Below are positions 25,736 through 32,715 of a stretch of DNA of 64,000 nucleotides, one piece after another. The position numbers and the translations under genes are program-made. Numbering within the stretch: the first letter of the stretch is position 1; every line of letters begins with the position of its first letter. The notes under the pieces are model-generated. The model ran no database searches and was not told the DNA's origin. It was given only the letters and a program-made list of their open reading frames with translations. Source of the DNA: JBGTFE01 sp036403235 (GTDB lineage Bacteria; Acidobacteriota; Blastocatellia; Pyrinomonadales; Pyrinomonadaceae); NCBI GenBank assembly GCA_036403235.1, contig DASWRI010000053.1, forward strand, positions 13,505-77,504, read 5' to 3'.

Positions 25736-26824
25736 ATGTCGAAATTCTATCAAAATCTGATTCGCCCGATGCTTTTTCGTATGCAGCCTGAAACGGCGCA
25801 CGAGCTCGGCATCGCCGCGCTCAAAATCGGTTTCGGCTCAACATCGGCGCAGGATTTTTTAGCCAAACGATTTGCCGCCGAGTCGTTTGGCGAGCTTGAA
25901 AGATTCGGCTTAAACTTTAAAAATCCGCTCGGCATCGCCGCCGGATTCGATAAAAACGGCATGGTCGTCAATCAGCTCGCCGCGTTCGGCTTCGGATTTG
26001 TCGAGGTCGGAACAGTAACTTTTTATCCGCAGAAGGGAAATGAAAAGCCCCGGCTTTTTCGTCTGCCCGAAGACAAAGCCTTGATAAACCGGCTCGGATT
26101 TAATAATGAAGGAGCGCCGAAAATTGTTGAAAGACTCAAAAAAATCCAACCGAATTGCATTTTGGGAATAAACATCGGGAAAAACAAAGACGTTCCGAAC
26201 GAAGAAGCGACCGAAAACTATCTGCAGAGTTTTGAGCTGGCGCACGATGTTGCAGATTATATCGCCGTCAATGTTTCGAGCCCGAACACGCCGAACTTGC
26301 GTGAGTTACAGCAAGCCGACAATCTGGAAAATCTGCTTTCGGCTCTGCAAAAACGCAATCAGGAGCTTTCCGAAAAACCTCTGCTCGTCAAAATCGCGCC
26401 CGATTTGCTGGAAGCGGAAATCGAAGCGATTGTCGATATCGCTCAAAAACTAAATCTTTCCGGCCTTATTGCGACCAACACGACCGTTAAAAGAGAAAAT
26501 CTGAAAACAAAAATTGATGAAAGCGGCGGCTTGAGCGGAAAGCCTTTGCAAGACACGTCGAACAAAATTATCGGAAAAATCTACAAATATTCGAAAGGAA
26601 ATCTGCCGATTATCGGCGTCGGCGGGATTTTTTCGGCCGAAGACGCGTTTGAAAAAATCGCTTCGGGCGCGTCGCTGCTTCAGGCTTACACGGGTTTTAT
26701 TTATCAGGGAATCGGCTTTGCTCGCGATATAAATTCAGGTTTGAAAAAGATTTTAGAGAAAAAAGGTTTGAAGAATTTAGACGAAGCCGTCGGAATAAAA
26801 AGCGATTTCAGCTCCCAAGTCTAA
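25736..26824 (+). CDS. pyrD: Dihydroorotate dehydrogenase (quinone, class 2)
   Basis: 362 residues. ATG 25736 (MSKFYQNLIRP) matches the family's N-terminus; an upstream in-frame ATG at 25682 lies in a repeat tract. GIAAGFDKNG, NVSSPNTPNLR with the class-2 catalytic Ser, NTTVKRE and IGVGGIFSAEDA are the FMN- and substrate-binding motifs. It oxidises dihydroorotate with quinone at the inner membrane. Its last codons (SSQV) and stop lie in the left arm of an intergenic hairpin (26813-26871). Divergent from pyrR. Confidence 0.92.
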   Translation: MSKFYQNLIRPMLFRMQPETAHELGIAALKIGFGSTSAQDFLAKRFAAESFGELERFGLNFKNPLGIAAGFDKNGMVVNQLAAFGFGFVEVGTVTFYPQKGNEKPRLFRLPEDKALINRLGFNNEGAPKIVERLKKIQPNCILGINIGKNKDVPNEEATENYLQSFELAHDVADYIAVNVSSPNTPNLRELQQADNLENLLSALQKRNQELSEKPLLVKIAPDLLEAEIEAIVDIAQKLNLSGLIATNTTVKRENLKTKIDESGGLSGKPLQDTSNKIIGKIYKYSKGNLPIIGVGGIFSAEDAFEKIASGASLLQAYTGFIYQGIGFARDINSGLKKILEKKGLKNLDEAVGIKSDFSSQV

Positions 26825-26882
26825 AGCCTCAGGCCAGGTTTCTTTTATTACTTTGGACTTGAGACTTGGGACTTGGGACTTC
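26813..26882. repeat. Heptamer hairpin overlapping pyrD 3' end
   Basis: TCCCAAGTCTAAAG (26813-26826) pairs with the right part (26851-26871), which is built from GGACTTG, AGACTTG, GGACTTG, GGACTT units. The pyrD stop codon is inside the left arm. No T-run follows. Confidence 0.75.
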
Positions 26883-26889
26883 TTCCGGT

Positions 26890-26917
26890 TTGACACGCGA
26901 AACTCAGAAGCTATAAT
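26890..26917 (+). promoter_or_regulatory. Near-consensus sigma-70 promoter of the yceD-fab cluster
   Basis: TTGACA (26890-26895) and TATAAT (26912-26917) are separated by 16 bases, and transcription would start near 26924, about 44 bases before the DUF177 gene. Both hexamers match the consensus exactly. Confidence 0.85.
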
Positions 26918-26967
26918 AAATTCTTTGCCTTTTGCGCTGTTTGAATTGAAAGTTTATTCTGTTTGCA

Positions 26968-27483
26968 ATGATTGTTGATTTAGCCAGTTCGGGAAATGCG
27001 TTAATGCCTTTCAGTTTTTCGATTCAGCCCGCCGAGATTGATTTGGAAAACGACGGCGTAAACTTGAAAAGCGCCGTTCTGGTCGAAGGCGAATTAAAAA
27101 AAGGAATTGTCCAGACGGACGTCAGCGGAACGATTTCCGCGCTGACTTTGGTCGAATGCACGCGCTGTTTGACGGAAATTGAGCAGAATTTGGAATTTTC
27201 GTTTGACGCGACGTTTGTCTTTCCGGAAAACTTCACGGAAGCAAAAGAAGCCGAGTTAAAAGACGCGGATTTAAACGTTTCGATACTCGAGACAAGCGAA
27301 ATCGATTTGAGCGAGCTCGCCCGCGAACAGATTTTATTAAATCTGCCCGAGCAGGTTTTATGCACCGAAGACTGCAAAGGTTTGTGCGAAAAATGCGGCG
27401 CAAACCGAAATTTGATAAATTGTAATTGTGAAGAAAAAGAGATTGACCCGAGATGGTCGGCTCTGAAGAATTTAAAAAGTTAA
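26968..27483 (+). CDS. yceD: DUF177 (YceD-like) protein
   Basis: 171 residues. N-terminal pattern LMPFSFSIQPAEIDLEN, a central CTRCLTEIEQ strand and the C-terminal CKGLCEKCGANRNLINCNC cluster fit the DUF177/YceD family, which is linked to large-ribosomal-subunit or rRNA handling and is regularly found just upstream of rpmF and fatty-acid genes. The Cys cluster probably binds zinc. First gene after the strong promoter at 26890. Confidence 0.87.
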   Translation: MIVDLASSGNALMPFSFSIQPAEIDLENDGVNLKSAVLVEGELKKGIVQTDVSGTISALTLVECTRCLTEIEQNLEFSFDATFVFPENFTEAKEAELKDADLNVSILETSEIDLSELAREQILLNLPEQVLCTEDCKGLCEKCGANRNLINCNCEEKEIDPRWSALKNLKS

Positions 27484-27492
27484 TACATCGAT

Positions 27493-27532
27493 TTTCGACC
27501 TTTGAATTTGAACTGAAATTCAAAGGTCGAAA
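27493..27532. repeat. 17-bp perfect intergenic hairpin (yceD-rpmF)
   Basis: Arms 27493-27509 and 27516-27532 are perfectly complementary with a 6-base loop. No T-run follows, and rpmF begins 22 bases later with its own GAGG site, so it is more likely an RNA-processing or stability element than a terminator. Confidence 0.8.
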
Positions 27533-27553
27533 GTTAAAATTTATAGAGGAATT

Positions 27554-27739
27554 ATGCCAAATCCAAAACGAAGACATTCGAAATCACGCACGCGCCAACG
27601 CCGCGCTCACGACGCGCTGAAAGTGCCGCAATTTTATATCGACAAAGACACGGGCGAAGCCAAAAAACCGCATCGCGTCGACGCGAAAACCGGAACTTAC
27701 AAAGGTCGTCAGATTTTAGAAGTCGCAGAAGAAGAATAG
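27554..27739 (+). CDS. rpmF: 50S ribosomal protein L32
   Basis: 61 residues with the L32 signature (MPNPKRRHSKSRTRQRRAHDAL, here split: MPNPKRRHSKSR and RAHDALKVPQF, then KKPHRVDAKTGTYKGRQIL). It is the cysteine-free form: the CxxC pairs that bind zinc in many L32 proteins are replaced by other residues. Part of the large ribosomal subunit near the peptidyl-transferase region. A GAGG site lies 5 bases before the ATG. Confidence 0.92.
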   Translation: MPNPKRRHSKSRTRQRRAHDALKVPQFYIDKDTGEAKKPHRVDAKTGTYKGRQILEVAEEE

Positions 27740-27747
27740 TTGATAGA

Positions 27748-27800
27748 GTTAGCCGAGTTACAGAGCTAGTTTTATTCGAAGACTCTGCAACTCGGCTAAC
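27748..27800. repeat. Intergenic hairpin (rpmF-fabH)
   Basis: Arms 27748-27765 and 27783-27800 match at 17 of 18 positions around a 17-base loop. The left side reads in 7-base steps (GAGTTAG, CCGAGTT, ACAGAGC). Confidence 0.78.
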
Positions 27801-27817
27801 CCGGCAAACTTAATTTA

Positions 27818-28801
27818 ATGGGAAATAACGCAGGCATCATCGGGATGGGGCACGCTTATCCAAGCGGCATTTTGACGAATGCCGATTTGGAAAAAATCGT
27901 CGAAACCAGCGATGAATGGATAACTTCGCGCACCGGCATCAAACAGCGTCATAAAGCCGCCGACAACGAATATACTTCGCAGTTCGGCGTTCTCGCCGCC
28001 CGTCAAGCACTAGAAAGAGCCAATCTAAAGCCGGAAGATATTGATATTATCATCTGCGCGACCACTACGCCCGACCAGATAATGCCTTCGACCGGCGCTT
28101 TGATTCAAGCGCAAATCGGCGCGACCAACGCCGCCGGAATGGACGTTTTTGCGGCCTGTTCCGGCTTTTTGTATGGCTTGACGATGATCGAATCGATGAT
28201 TCGAACAGGTCAGATTCGCCATGCGCTCGTCATCGGCGCGGAAGTTTTAACCAAATACGTCGATTATACAGACCGCTCGACGTGCGTCATTTTCGGCGAC
28301 GGCGCGGGCGCTGCGGTGGTCGGCCCGGTTGAAGAAGGAAAAGGAATTTTAGCGACGAAAATTCGCTCGGACGGCCGCTACGAAGAACAGCTTTATGCGC
28401 CCGGCGGCGGCACGAAGCTCGGCACATCGCACAAAACAATCGATGATGGAATGCATTTTTTCAAGATGAAAGGCAACGAGCTTTTTAAGGTCGCGGTGCG
28501 TTCGATGACCGAAATTTCAGGCGAAATGCTGGAAAAAGCCGGCTATACGGTCGACGATGTTGATTTGGTGATTCCGCATCAGGCAAATCAGCGCATTACC
28601 GATGCCGTCGCGTCGCGTCTCGGCGTGCCGGAAGAAAAAGTTTATTCGAATATTGCCGAACTCGGAAATACTTCGTCGGCGTCGATTCCGATTGCGCTCG
28701 ACGAATGTATCCAATCGGGAAAAATTAAAGAAGGCAGTCTGGTTTTGCTGACCGCTTTCGGCGGCGGCGTGACGTGGGGCGGAACTTTGGTTAGATTTTG
28801 A
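27818..28801 (+). CDS. fabH: 3-oxoacyl-ACP synthase III
   Basis: 327 residues. Cys 114 (FAACSGF), His 254 (PHQANQR) and Asn 284 (LGNTSSAS) form the KAS III triad. It condenses acetyl-CoA (or a branched primer) with malonyl-ACP to start fatty-acid synthesis. No Shine-Dalgarno site is seen in the bases between the hairpin and ATG 27818. It leads the fabH-fabD-acpP-fabF series. Confidence 0.94.
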   Translation: MGNNAGIIGMGHAYPSGILTNADLEKIVETSDEWITSRTGIKQRHKAADNEYTSQFGVLAARQALERANLKPEDIDIIICATTTPDQIMPSTGALIQAQIGATNAAGMDVFAACSGFLYGLTMIESMIRTGQIRHALVIGAEVLTKYVDYTDRSTCVIFGDGAGAAVVGPVEEGKGILATKIRSDGRYEEQLYAPGGGTKLGTSHKTIDDGMHFFKMKGNELFKVAVRSMTEISGEMLEKAGYTVDDVDLVIPHQANQRITDAVASRLGVPEEKVYSNIAELGNTSSASIPIALDECIQSGKIKEGSLVLLTAFGGGVTWGGTLVRF

Positions 28802-28807
28802 GAAAAC

Positions 28808-28867
28808 GGTTTTCGGCTTTTGGTTTCAGGTTTTTGCAAAAAACCGAAAACCTAAGGACCAAAAACC
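28808..28867. repeat. Intergenic hairpin (fabH-fabD)
   Basis: Two halves of about 30 bases (28808-28837 / 28838-28867) fold on each other imperfectly (GGTTTTCGG, GGTTT and GGTTTTT pair with their complements). It fills most of the 75-base gap. Confidence 0.6.
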
Positions 28868-28876
28868 AGAAATCGA

Positions 28877-29815
28877 ATGACAAAGATTGCATACATATTT
28901 CCGGGGCAGGGCTCGCAGGCCGTCGGAATGGGAAAAGATTTGTTTGATAATATCGCGGCCGCGCGCCGGGTTTTCGAAGAAGCCGACGACGCGCTCGGAT
29001 TTTCCCTGTCGGAAATGTGTTTCGCCGGAAACGAAGAGGATTTGCAGCTGACGGCAAACACGCAGCCCGCGATTCTGACGACTTCAATCGCCGCGTTTCG
29101 CGCGATGGAAGCGGAAAATTTTCCGTCGCCCGATTTTGTCGCCGGACACAGTCTCGGCGAATATTCGGCGTTGGTCGCGGCGGGCGCGCTCGAGTTTGCG
29201 GACGCAGTGCGGGTTGTCAGAAAACGCGGAACGTATATGCAGGAAGCCGTCCCAATCGGCGTCGGCGCGATGGCGGCGATTCTCGGATTGCCGATTGAAA
29301 CGGTTGAAGTTGGCTGCGCCGAAGCGGCCGACGGCGAAATTTGCAGTCCGGCGAACATCAATTCGCCCGCGCAAATCGTCATTGCCGGAAATGTTGAAGC
29401 AATCGACCGCGCAATTGAATTGCTAAAGACGCGCGGTGCGCGGCGGGCGATAAAATTAAATGTCTCAGCGCCTTTTCACTGCGATTTGATGTTTCCGGCG
29501 CAGGAGCGCCTGGCGAAGAATTTACAGGAAATCGATTTTTCCGATTTGAAATTTCCGATTATTGAAAACGTCTCCGGCGAGGCCAATTCAAAAGGCGCGC
29601 GCGTGCGCGAGGCTTTGATTGAGCAGGTTTCAAACCCGGTTCGATGGGCGCAGTCGGTGGAAAATTTGATAAACGAAGGCGTCGAAACTTTTGTCGAAGT
29701 CGGCGCCGGAAAAGTTTTGTCGGGTTTGGTCAGACAAATAAACCGCGACGTTCGCAGTTTGAACGTCGAAAATACGGAAAGTTTGAAAAATAGTTTGCAG
29801 AGTTTGCAGAGTTGA
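28877..29815 (+). CDS. fabD: Malonyl-CoA:ACP transacylase
   Basis: 312 residues. GHSLGE carries the nucleophile Ser 92, and His 201 (APFHCD) completes the dyad; FPGQGSQ near the N-terminus is also typical. It loads malonyl groups onto ACP. The C-terminal tail (LKNSLQSLQS) is encoded by short repeats that merge with the following hairpin, whose left arm contains the stop codon. No clear ribosome-binding site before ATG 28877. Confidence 0.94.
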   Translation: MTKIAYIFPGQGSQAVGMGKDLFDNIAAARRVFEEADDALGFSLSEMCFAGNEEDLQLTANTQPAILTTSIAAFRAMEAENFPSPDFVAGHSLGEYSALVAAGALEFADAVRVVRKRGTYMQEAVPIGVGAMAAILGLPIETVEVGCAEAADGEICSPANINSPAQIVIAGNVEAIDRAIELLKTRGARRAIKLNVSAPFHCDLMFPAQERLAKNLQEIDFSDLKFPIIENVSGEANSKGARVREALIEQVSNPVRWAQSVENLINEGVETFVEVGAGKVLSGLVRQINRDVRSLNVENTESLKNSLQSLQS

Positions 29816-29880
29816 CAGAAGTTGCCGGGGCACGGAGTTGAAATCAATCGAACACTGTGACCCGGCAACTTCTGTCAACT
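29810..29880. repeat. 20-bp perfect intergenic hairpin (fabD-acpP)
   Basis: Arms 29810-29829 and 29861-29880 are perfectly complementary over 20 bases. The left arm includes the fabD stop codon (29813-29815). Confidence 0.85.
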
Positions 29881-29905
29881 ATTATTATAAAAAACAGGAG
29901 AAATT

Positions 29906-30145
29906 ATGTCAGAAGTTCAGGATAAAATTAAACAAATTATCGTTGACGAATTAGGAGTTGACGAAGCGGAAGTTACGGAAAACGCTCGTTTTATCGAAGA
30001 TTTGGGAGCGGATTCACTCGATTTGGTCGAGCTCGTAATGCGTTTTGAAGAAGAATTCGACATCGAAATTCCCGACGAAGACGCGGAAAAAATCCAAAGC
30101 GTCCGCGACGCTTACGCTTACGTCGAACAACATAAACAAGGATAA
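29906..30145 (+). CDS. acpP: Acyl carrier protein
   Basis: 79 residues, acidic, with DLGADSLDLVEL; Ser 37 is the phosphopantetheine attachment site. It carries growing acyl chains for the Fab enzymes encoded around it. A strong CAGGAG site precedes ATG 29906, as expected for a highly expressed protein. Confidence 0.96.
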   Translation: MSEVQDKIKQIIVDELGVDEAEVTENARFIEDLGADSLDLVELVMRFEEEFDIEIPDEDAEKIQSVRDAYAYVEQHKQG

Positions 30146-30157
30146 ATTCGTCAATTC

Positions 30158-30242
30158 TCCGTAGTTCGTTGTCCGTTGCCGGTTCGAATTAAATTGCGGT
30201 ATGTAATTTTTGTTCAACTGACAACTGACAACGAACTACGGA
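30158..30242. repeat. 16-bp perfect intergenic hairpin (acpP-fabF)
   Basis: Arms 30158-30173 and 30227-30242 are perfectly complementary. The right side carries 7-base units (CAACTGA, CAACTGA, CAACGAA). It takes up most of the 114-base gap and ends 17 bases before the fabF start. Confidence 0.82.
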
Positions 30243-30259
30243 CTAAGGACTAATATTTT

Positions 30260-31501
30260 ATGAAACGTCGTGTGGTTGTCACCGGAATCGGATTGGTCAC
30301 GCCCTGCGGAAATGATGTTTCTTCGACGTGGGAAGCATTAAAACGCGGCGAGAGCGGCGCTGGCTATATTTCAAGATTCGACACTGAAAAATTTGACGTA
30401 AAATTTGCCTGCGAGGTCAAAAATTTTAGCGCCGAAGATTTTCTCGAACGAAAAGAAGCGCGCCGGATGGGCGCATTTACGCATTTTGCGATTGCCGCGT
30501 CGGACGAGGCCGTCAAAGACAGCGGCTTAAAAATTGACGCGACAAACGCCGAAATGGTCGGAACTTACATCAGTTCGGGCATCGGCGATTTCTGGGCGAT
30601 TGAGCGTGAGCACGAAAAATTATTAAAGGCTGGCCCGGGCCGGGTTTCGCCGTTTTTTATCGTTTCGGCGATTGTCAATTTAGCCTCGGGAAACGTTTCG
30701 ATTCGGCACGGCGCGAAAGGGCCGAACTCGGCGACGGCGACGGCCTGCTCGGCAGGCGCACACGCCATCGGCGACAGCTTTCGTCTTATCGAGCGCGGCG
30801 ACGCCGACGTGATGATTTGCGGCGGCGCGGAAAGCGCGATTACGCCGATGTCGGTTGCCGGATTTGCTTCGATGCGCGCGCTCTCGACGCGCAATGCCGA
30901 ACCGACACGCGCTTCGCGCCCGTTTGACGCCGAGCGCGACGGTTTTGTTATCGGCGAAGGCGCGGGAATCTTAATTCTCGAAGAACTGGAATTTGCAAAG
31001 GCGCGCGGCGCGCGTATCTACGCCGAGATTGTCGGCTACGGCATGAGCGGCGACGCCTTTCACGTGACGATGCCCGACGAAACCGGTTCGGGCGCGATTC
31101 GCGTGATGGAAAGAGCGATAAAGGACGCCGGCATTAAGCCCGAACAAATCGGCTACATCAACGCGCACGGGACTTCGACTCCGTATAACGACAAATTCGA
31201 AACGCTTGCCATCAAAAAGGTTTTCGGCGAGAACGCATATAAAACGCCGGTCAGCTCGACCAAATCGATGACCGGACATGCTCTCGGCGCGGCCGGCGGA
31301 ATCGAAGCGGTTTTTTCGATTCTGTCATTAAAAGAAAATCTTCTGCCGCCGACGATAAACTACGAAAATCCCGACCCCGACTGCGATTTGGATTATATTC
31401 CGAACGAGGCGCGCCACGCTGAAGTCGAATATATCCTTTCAAACAGTTTCGGTTTCGGCGGCACGAATGCGTGTCTGATTTTTAAGAGATTTGCCCAATG
31501 A
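30260..31501 (+). CDS. fabF: 3-oxoacyl-ACP synthase II
   Basis: 413 residues. Cys 163 (TACSAG), His 303 (NAHGTSTPYND) and His 340 (MTGHALGAAGG) form the KAS II site, and the C-terminal FGFGGTNA is conserved. It elongates acyl-ACP with malonyl-ACP. There is no Shine-Dalgarno site between the hairpin end (30242) and ATG 30260. The stop is followed at once by another hairpin. Confidence 0.95.
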   Translation: MKRRVVVTGIGLVTPCGNDVSSTWEALKRGESGAGYISRFDTEKFDVKFACEVKNFSAEDFLERKEARRMGAFTHFAIAASDEAVKDSGLKIDATNAEMVGTYISSGIGDFWAIEREHEKLLKAGPGRVSPFFIVSAIVNLASGNVSIRHGAKGPNSATATACSAGAHAIGDSFRLIERGDADVMICGGAESAITPMSVAGFASMRALSTRNAEPTRASRPFDAERDGFVIGEGAGILILEELEFAKARGARIYAEIVGYGMSGDAFHVTMPDETGSGAIRVMERAIKDAGIKPEQIGYINAHGTSTPYNDKFETLAIKKVFGENAYKTPVSSTKSMTGHALGAAGGIEAVFSILSLKENLLPPTINYENPDPDCDLDYIPNEARHAEVEYILSNSFGFGGTNACLIFKRFAQ

Positions 31502-31506
31502 GCAAC

Positions 31507-31567
31507 CAGTCTTCAGCCGTCAGCAGTCAGCTAAAACTGACCACTGGCCACTGACCACTGACCACTG
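31507..31567. repeat. Heptamer hairpin (fabF-etfB)
   Basis: The right part is CTGACCACTGGCCACTGACC then ACTGACCACTG, made of ACTGACC-type 7-mers. It pairs imperfectly with 31507-31530 (CAGTC, TCAG, GTCAG blocks). It ends 4 bases before the etfB ATG. Confidence 0.7.
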
Positions 31568-31571
31568 AATT

Positions 31572-32348
31572 ATGAAAATCATTGTTTTAATGAAACAAGT
31601 CGCCAATAAGGACGCGGTGTTGCGAGTTAGCGGCGACGAAAAATGGATTGACGAATCGAATATTTCGCAGCAGACGAACGAATCGGACGGCTATGCTCTG
31701 GAAGAAGCGTTGCGTTTGAAGGAAGCCAAGGGCGAAGGCGAAGTCATCGTCTGCACGCTCGGCGCGGCGAGCGCGAAAACGGTTATCAAAGACGCTCTGG
31801 CACGCGGCGCCGACCGCGCCATTCACGTTTTGGCGGACGAGCCGAACAAGCTTTCGCCGTTTCAAATCGCCCGGACGATTGCCGACGCGATTCGCGACGA
31901 AAAAGCGGATTTGGTTTTTGCCGGATTGCAGTCCGACGACGCAAGCTACGGGCAGACGGGCGTGATTTTAGCCGAGCTGCTCGGCATTCCGCACGCGACG
32001 ATTGTCATCGAAATCGACCGCGGGAGCTTAAACGGAAGTTTGCGCGTCAAGCGTGAATTGGAAAGCGGCTGGTATCAATGGTTCAAATACCAACTGCCCG
32101 CGCTTTTGACGATTCAATCGGGAATTTCGCAGATTCGCTACGCTTCTCTGAAAGGCATTATGGCGGCGAAGAAAAAGGAAATTAAAGACGTTACGCCGAC
32201 GATTGAAAATTTCGACGCGGCGCAGAAAATCGAGAAAGTTTATCTGCCGCTCAAAACCAAACAGACGCAGATGCTCGGCGACGGCGATGCCAAACGCGGC
32301 GCGGCCGAGTTAATCGAAAAACTCAAAACCGAAGTGCGCGTAATCTAA
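31572..32348 (+). CDS. etfB: Electron transfer flavoprotein beta subunit
   Basis: 258 residues: MKIIVLMKQV start, the AMP/FAD-side motif DGYALEEALRLKE, and the signature VKRELESGWYQWFKYQLPALLTIQ. With EtfA it carries electrons from acyl-CoA dehydrogenases to the quinone pool. Start ATG 31572 directly follows a hairpin and lacks a Shine-Dalgarno site. etfA is not adjacent: an exoprotein gene and two strong terminators lie between them. Confidence 0.92.
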   Translation: MKIIVLMKQVANKDAVLRVSGDEKWIDESNISQQTNESDGYALEEALRLKEAKGEGEVIVCTLGAASAKTVIKDALARGADRAIHVLADEPNKLSPFQIARTIADAIRDEKADLVFAGLQSDDASYGQTGVILAELLGIPHATIVIEIDRGSLNGSLRVKRELESGWYQWFKYQLPALLTIQSGISQIRYASLKGIMAAKKKEIKDVTPTIENFDAAQKIEKVYLPLKTKQTQMLGDGDAKRGAAELIEKLKTEVRVI

Positions 32349-32372
32349 GCCCATTATTCATAAGAATTTATA

Positions 32373-32410
32373 AAAAATGCGACGAGAGAATTTTCTCTCG
32401 TCGCATTTTT
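32373..32410 (+). terminator. Rho-independent terminator after etfB
   Basis: 18-base perfect arms (32373-32390 / 32393-32410) with GC-rich core GCGACGAGAG and a T-rich 3' side, 25 bases after the etfB stop. Confidence 0.88.
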
Positions 32411-32437
32411 ATTTTCGGAAAAGAAAAATCGTTGAAT

Positions 32438-32503
32438 TCATCTATCTTTCGAACTTTTAGCCATACCTGGACGACGCCCGATTAACCCGGCCGGGAATTT
32501 CAT
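32438..32503 (-). other. Possible 21-codon small ORF
   Basis: ATG 32503 opens a 21-residue frame on the minus strand (MKFPAGLIGRRPG, then MAKSSKDR). It is rich in basic residues and located between two terminators in a 367-base gap that has no other gene. No ribosome-binding site is visible. It could equally be chance. Confidence 0.18.
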
Positions 32504-32536
32504 CGTCAAGTAAAAAGCTCTGCAAGAGCTAAACGG

Positions 32537-32582
32537 AAAAAGGCACGATTCGGCGAAAATTTTCGCCGAATCGTGCCTTTTT
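32537..32582. terminator. Perfect 46-base palindrome, strong bidirectional terminator
   Basis: Arms of 23 bases (32537-32559 / 32560-32582) are exactly complementary with no mismatch. The A-run/GC-stem/T-run layout allows termination on both strands. It is the second terminator in the gap between etfB and the next gene. Confidence 0.85.
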
Positions 32583-32715
32583 AAATTCCTCCTTGCAAAT
32601 CGTTACAAATAGTCTATACTTTCAAAAATTCTATTTTTCAATAGCTTAGCTCCCTTTTAAGCTAGATAAAAACCATTCAGGAAACGTATTTCAATTTAAA
32701 GTTTTGGAGAAAAAA

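Noticed and set aside
26813..31567. Intergenic hairpins as ordinary Rho-independent terminators
   Set aside because: No T-run follows the arms, and several sit inside a tightly spaced same-strand cluster.
32411..32536. Possible riboswitch between etfB and the exoprotein gene
   Set aside because: No conserved core of a known class (c-di-GMP, TPP, cobalamin, glycine) could be recognised.
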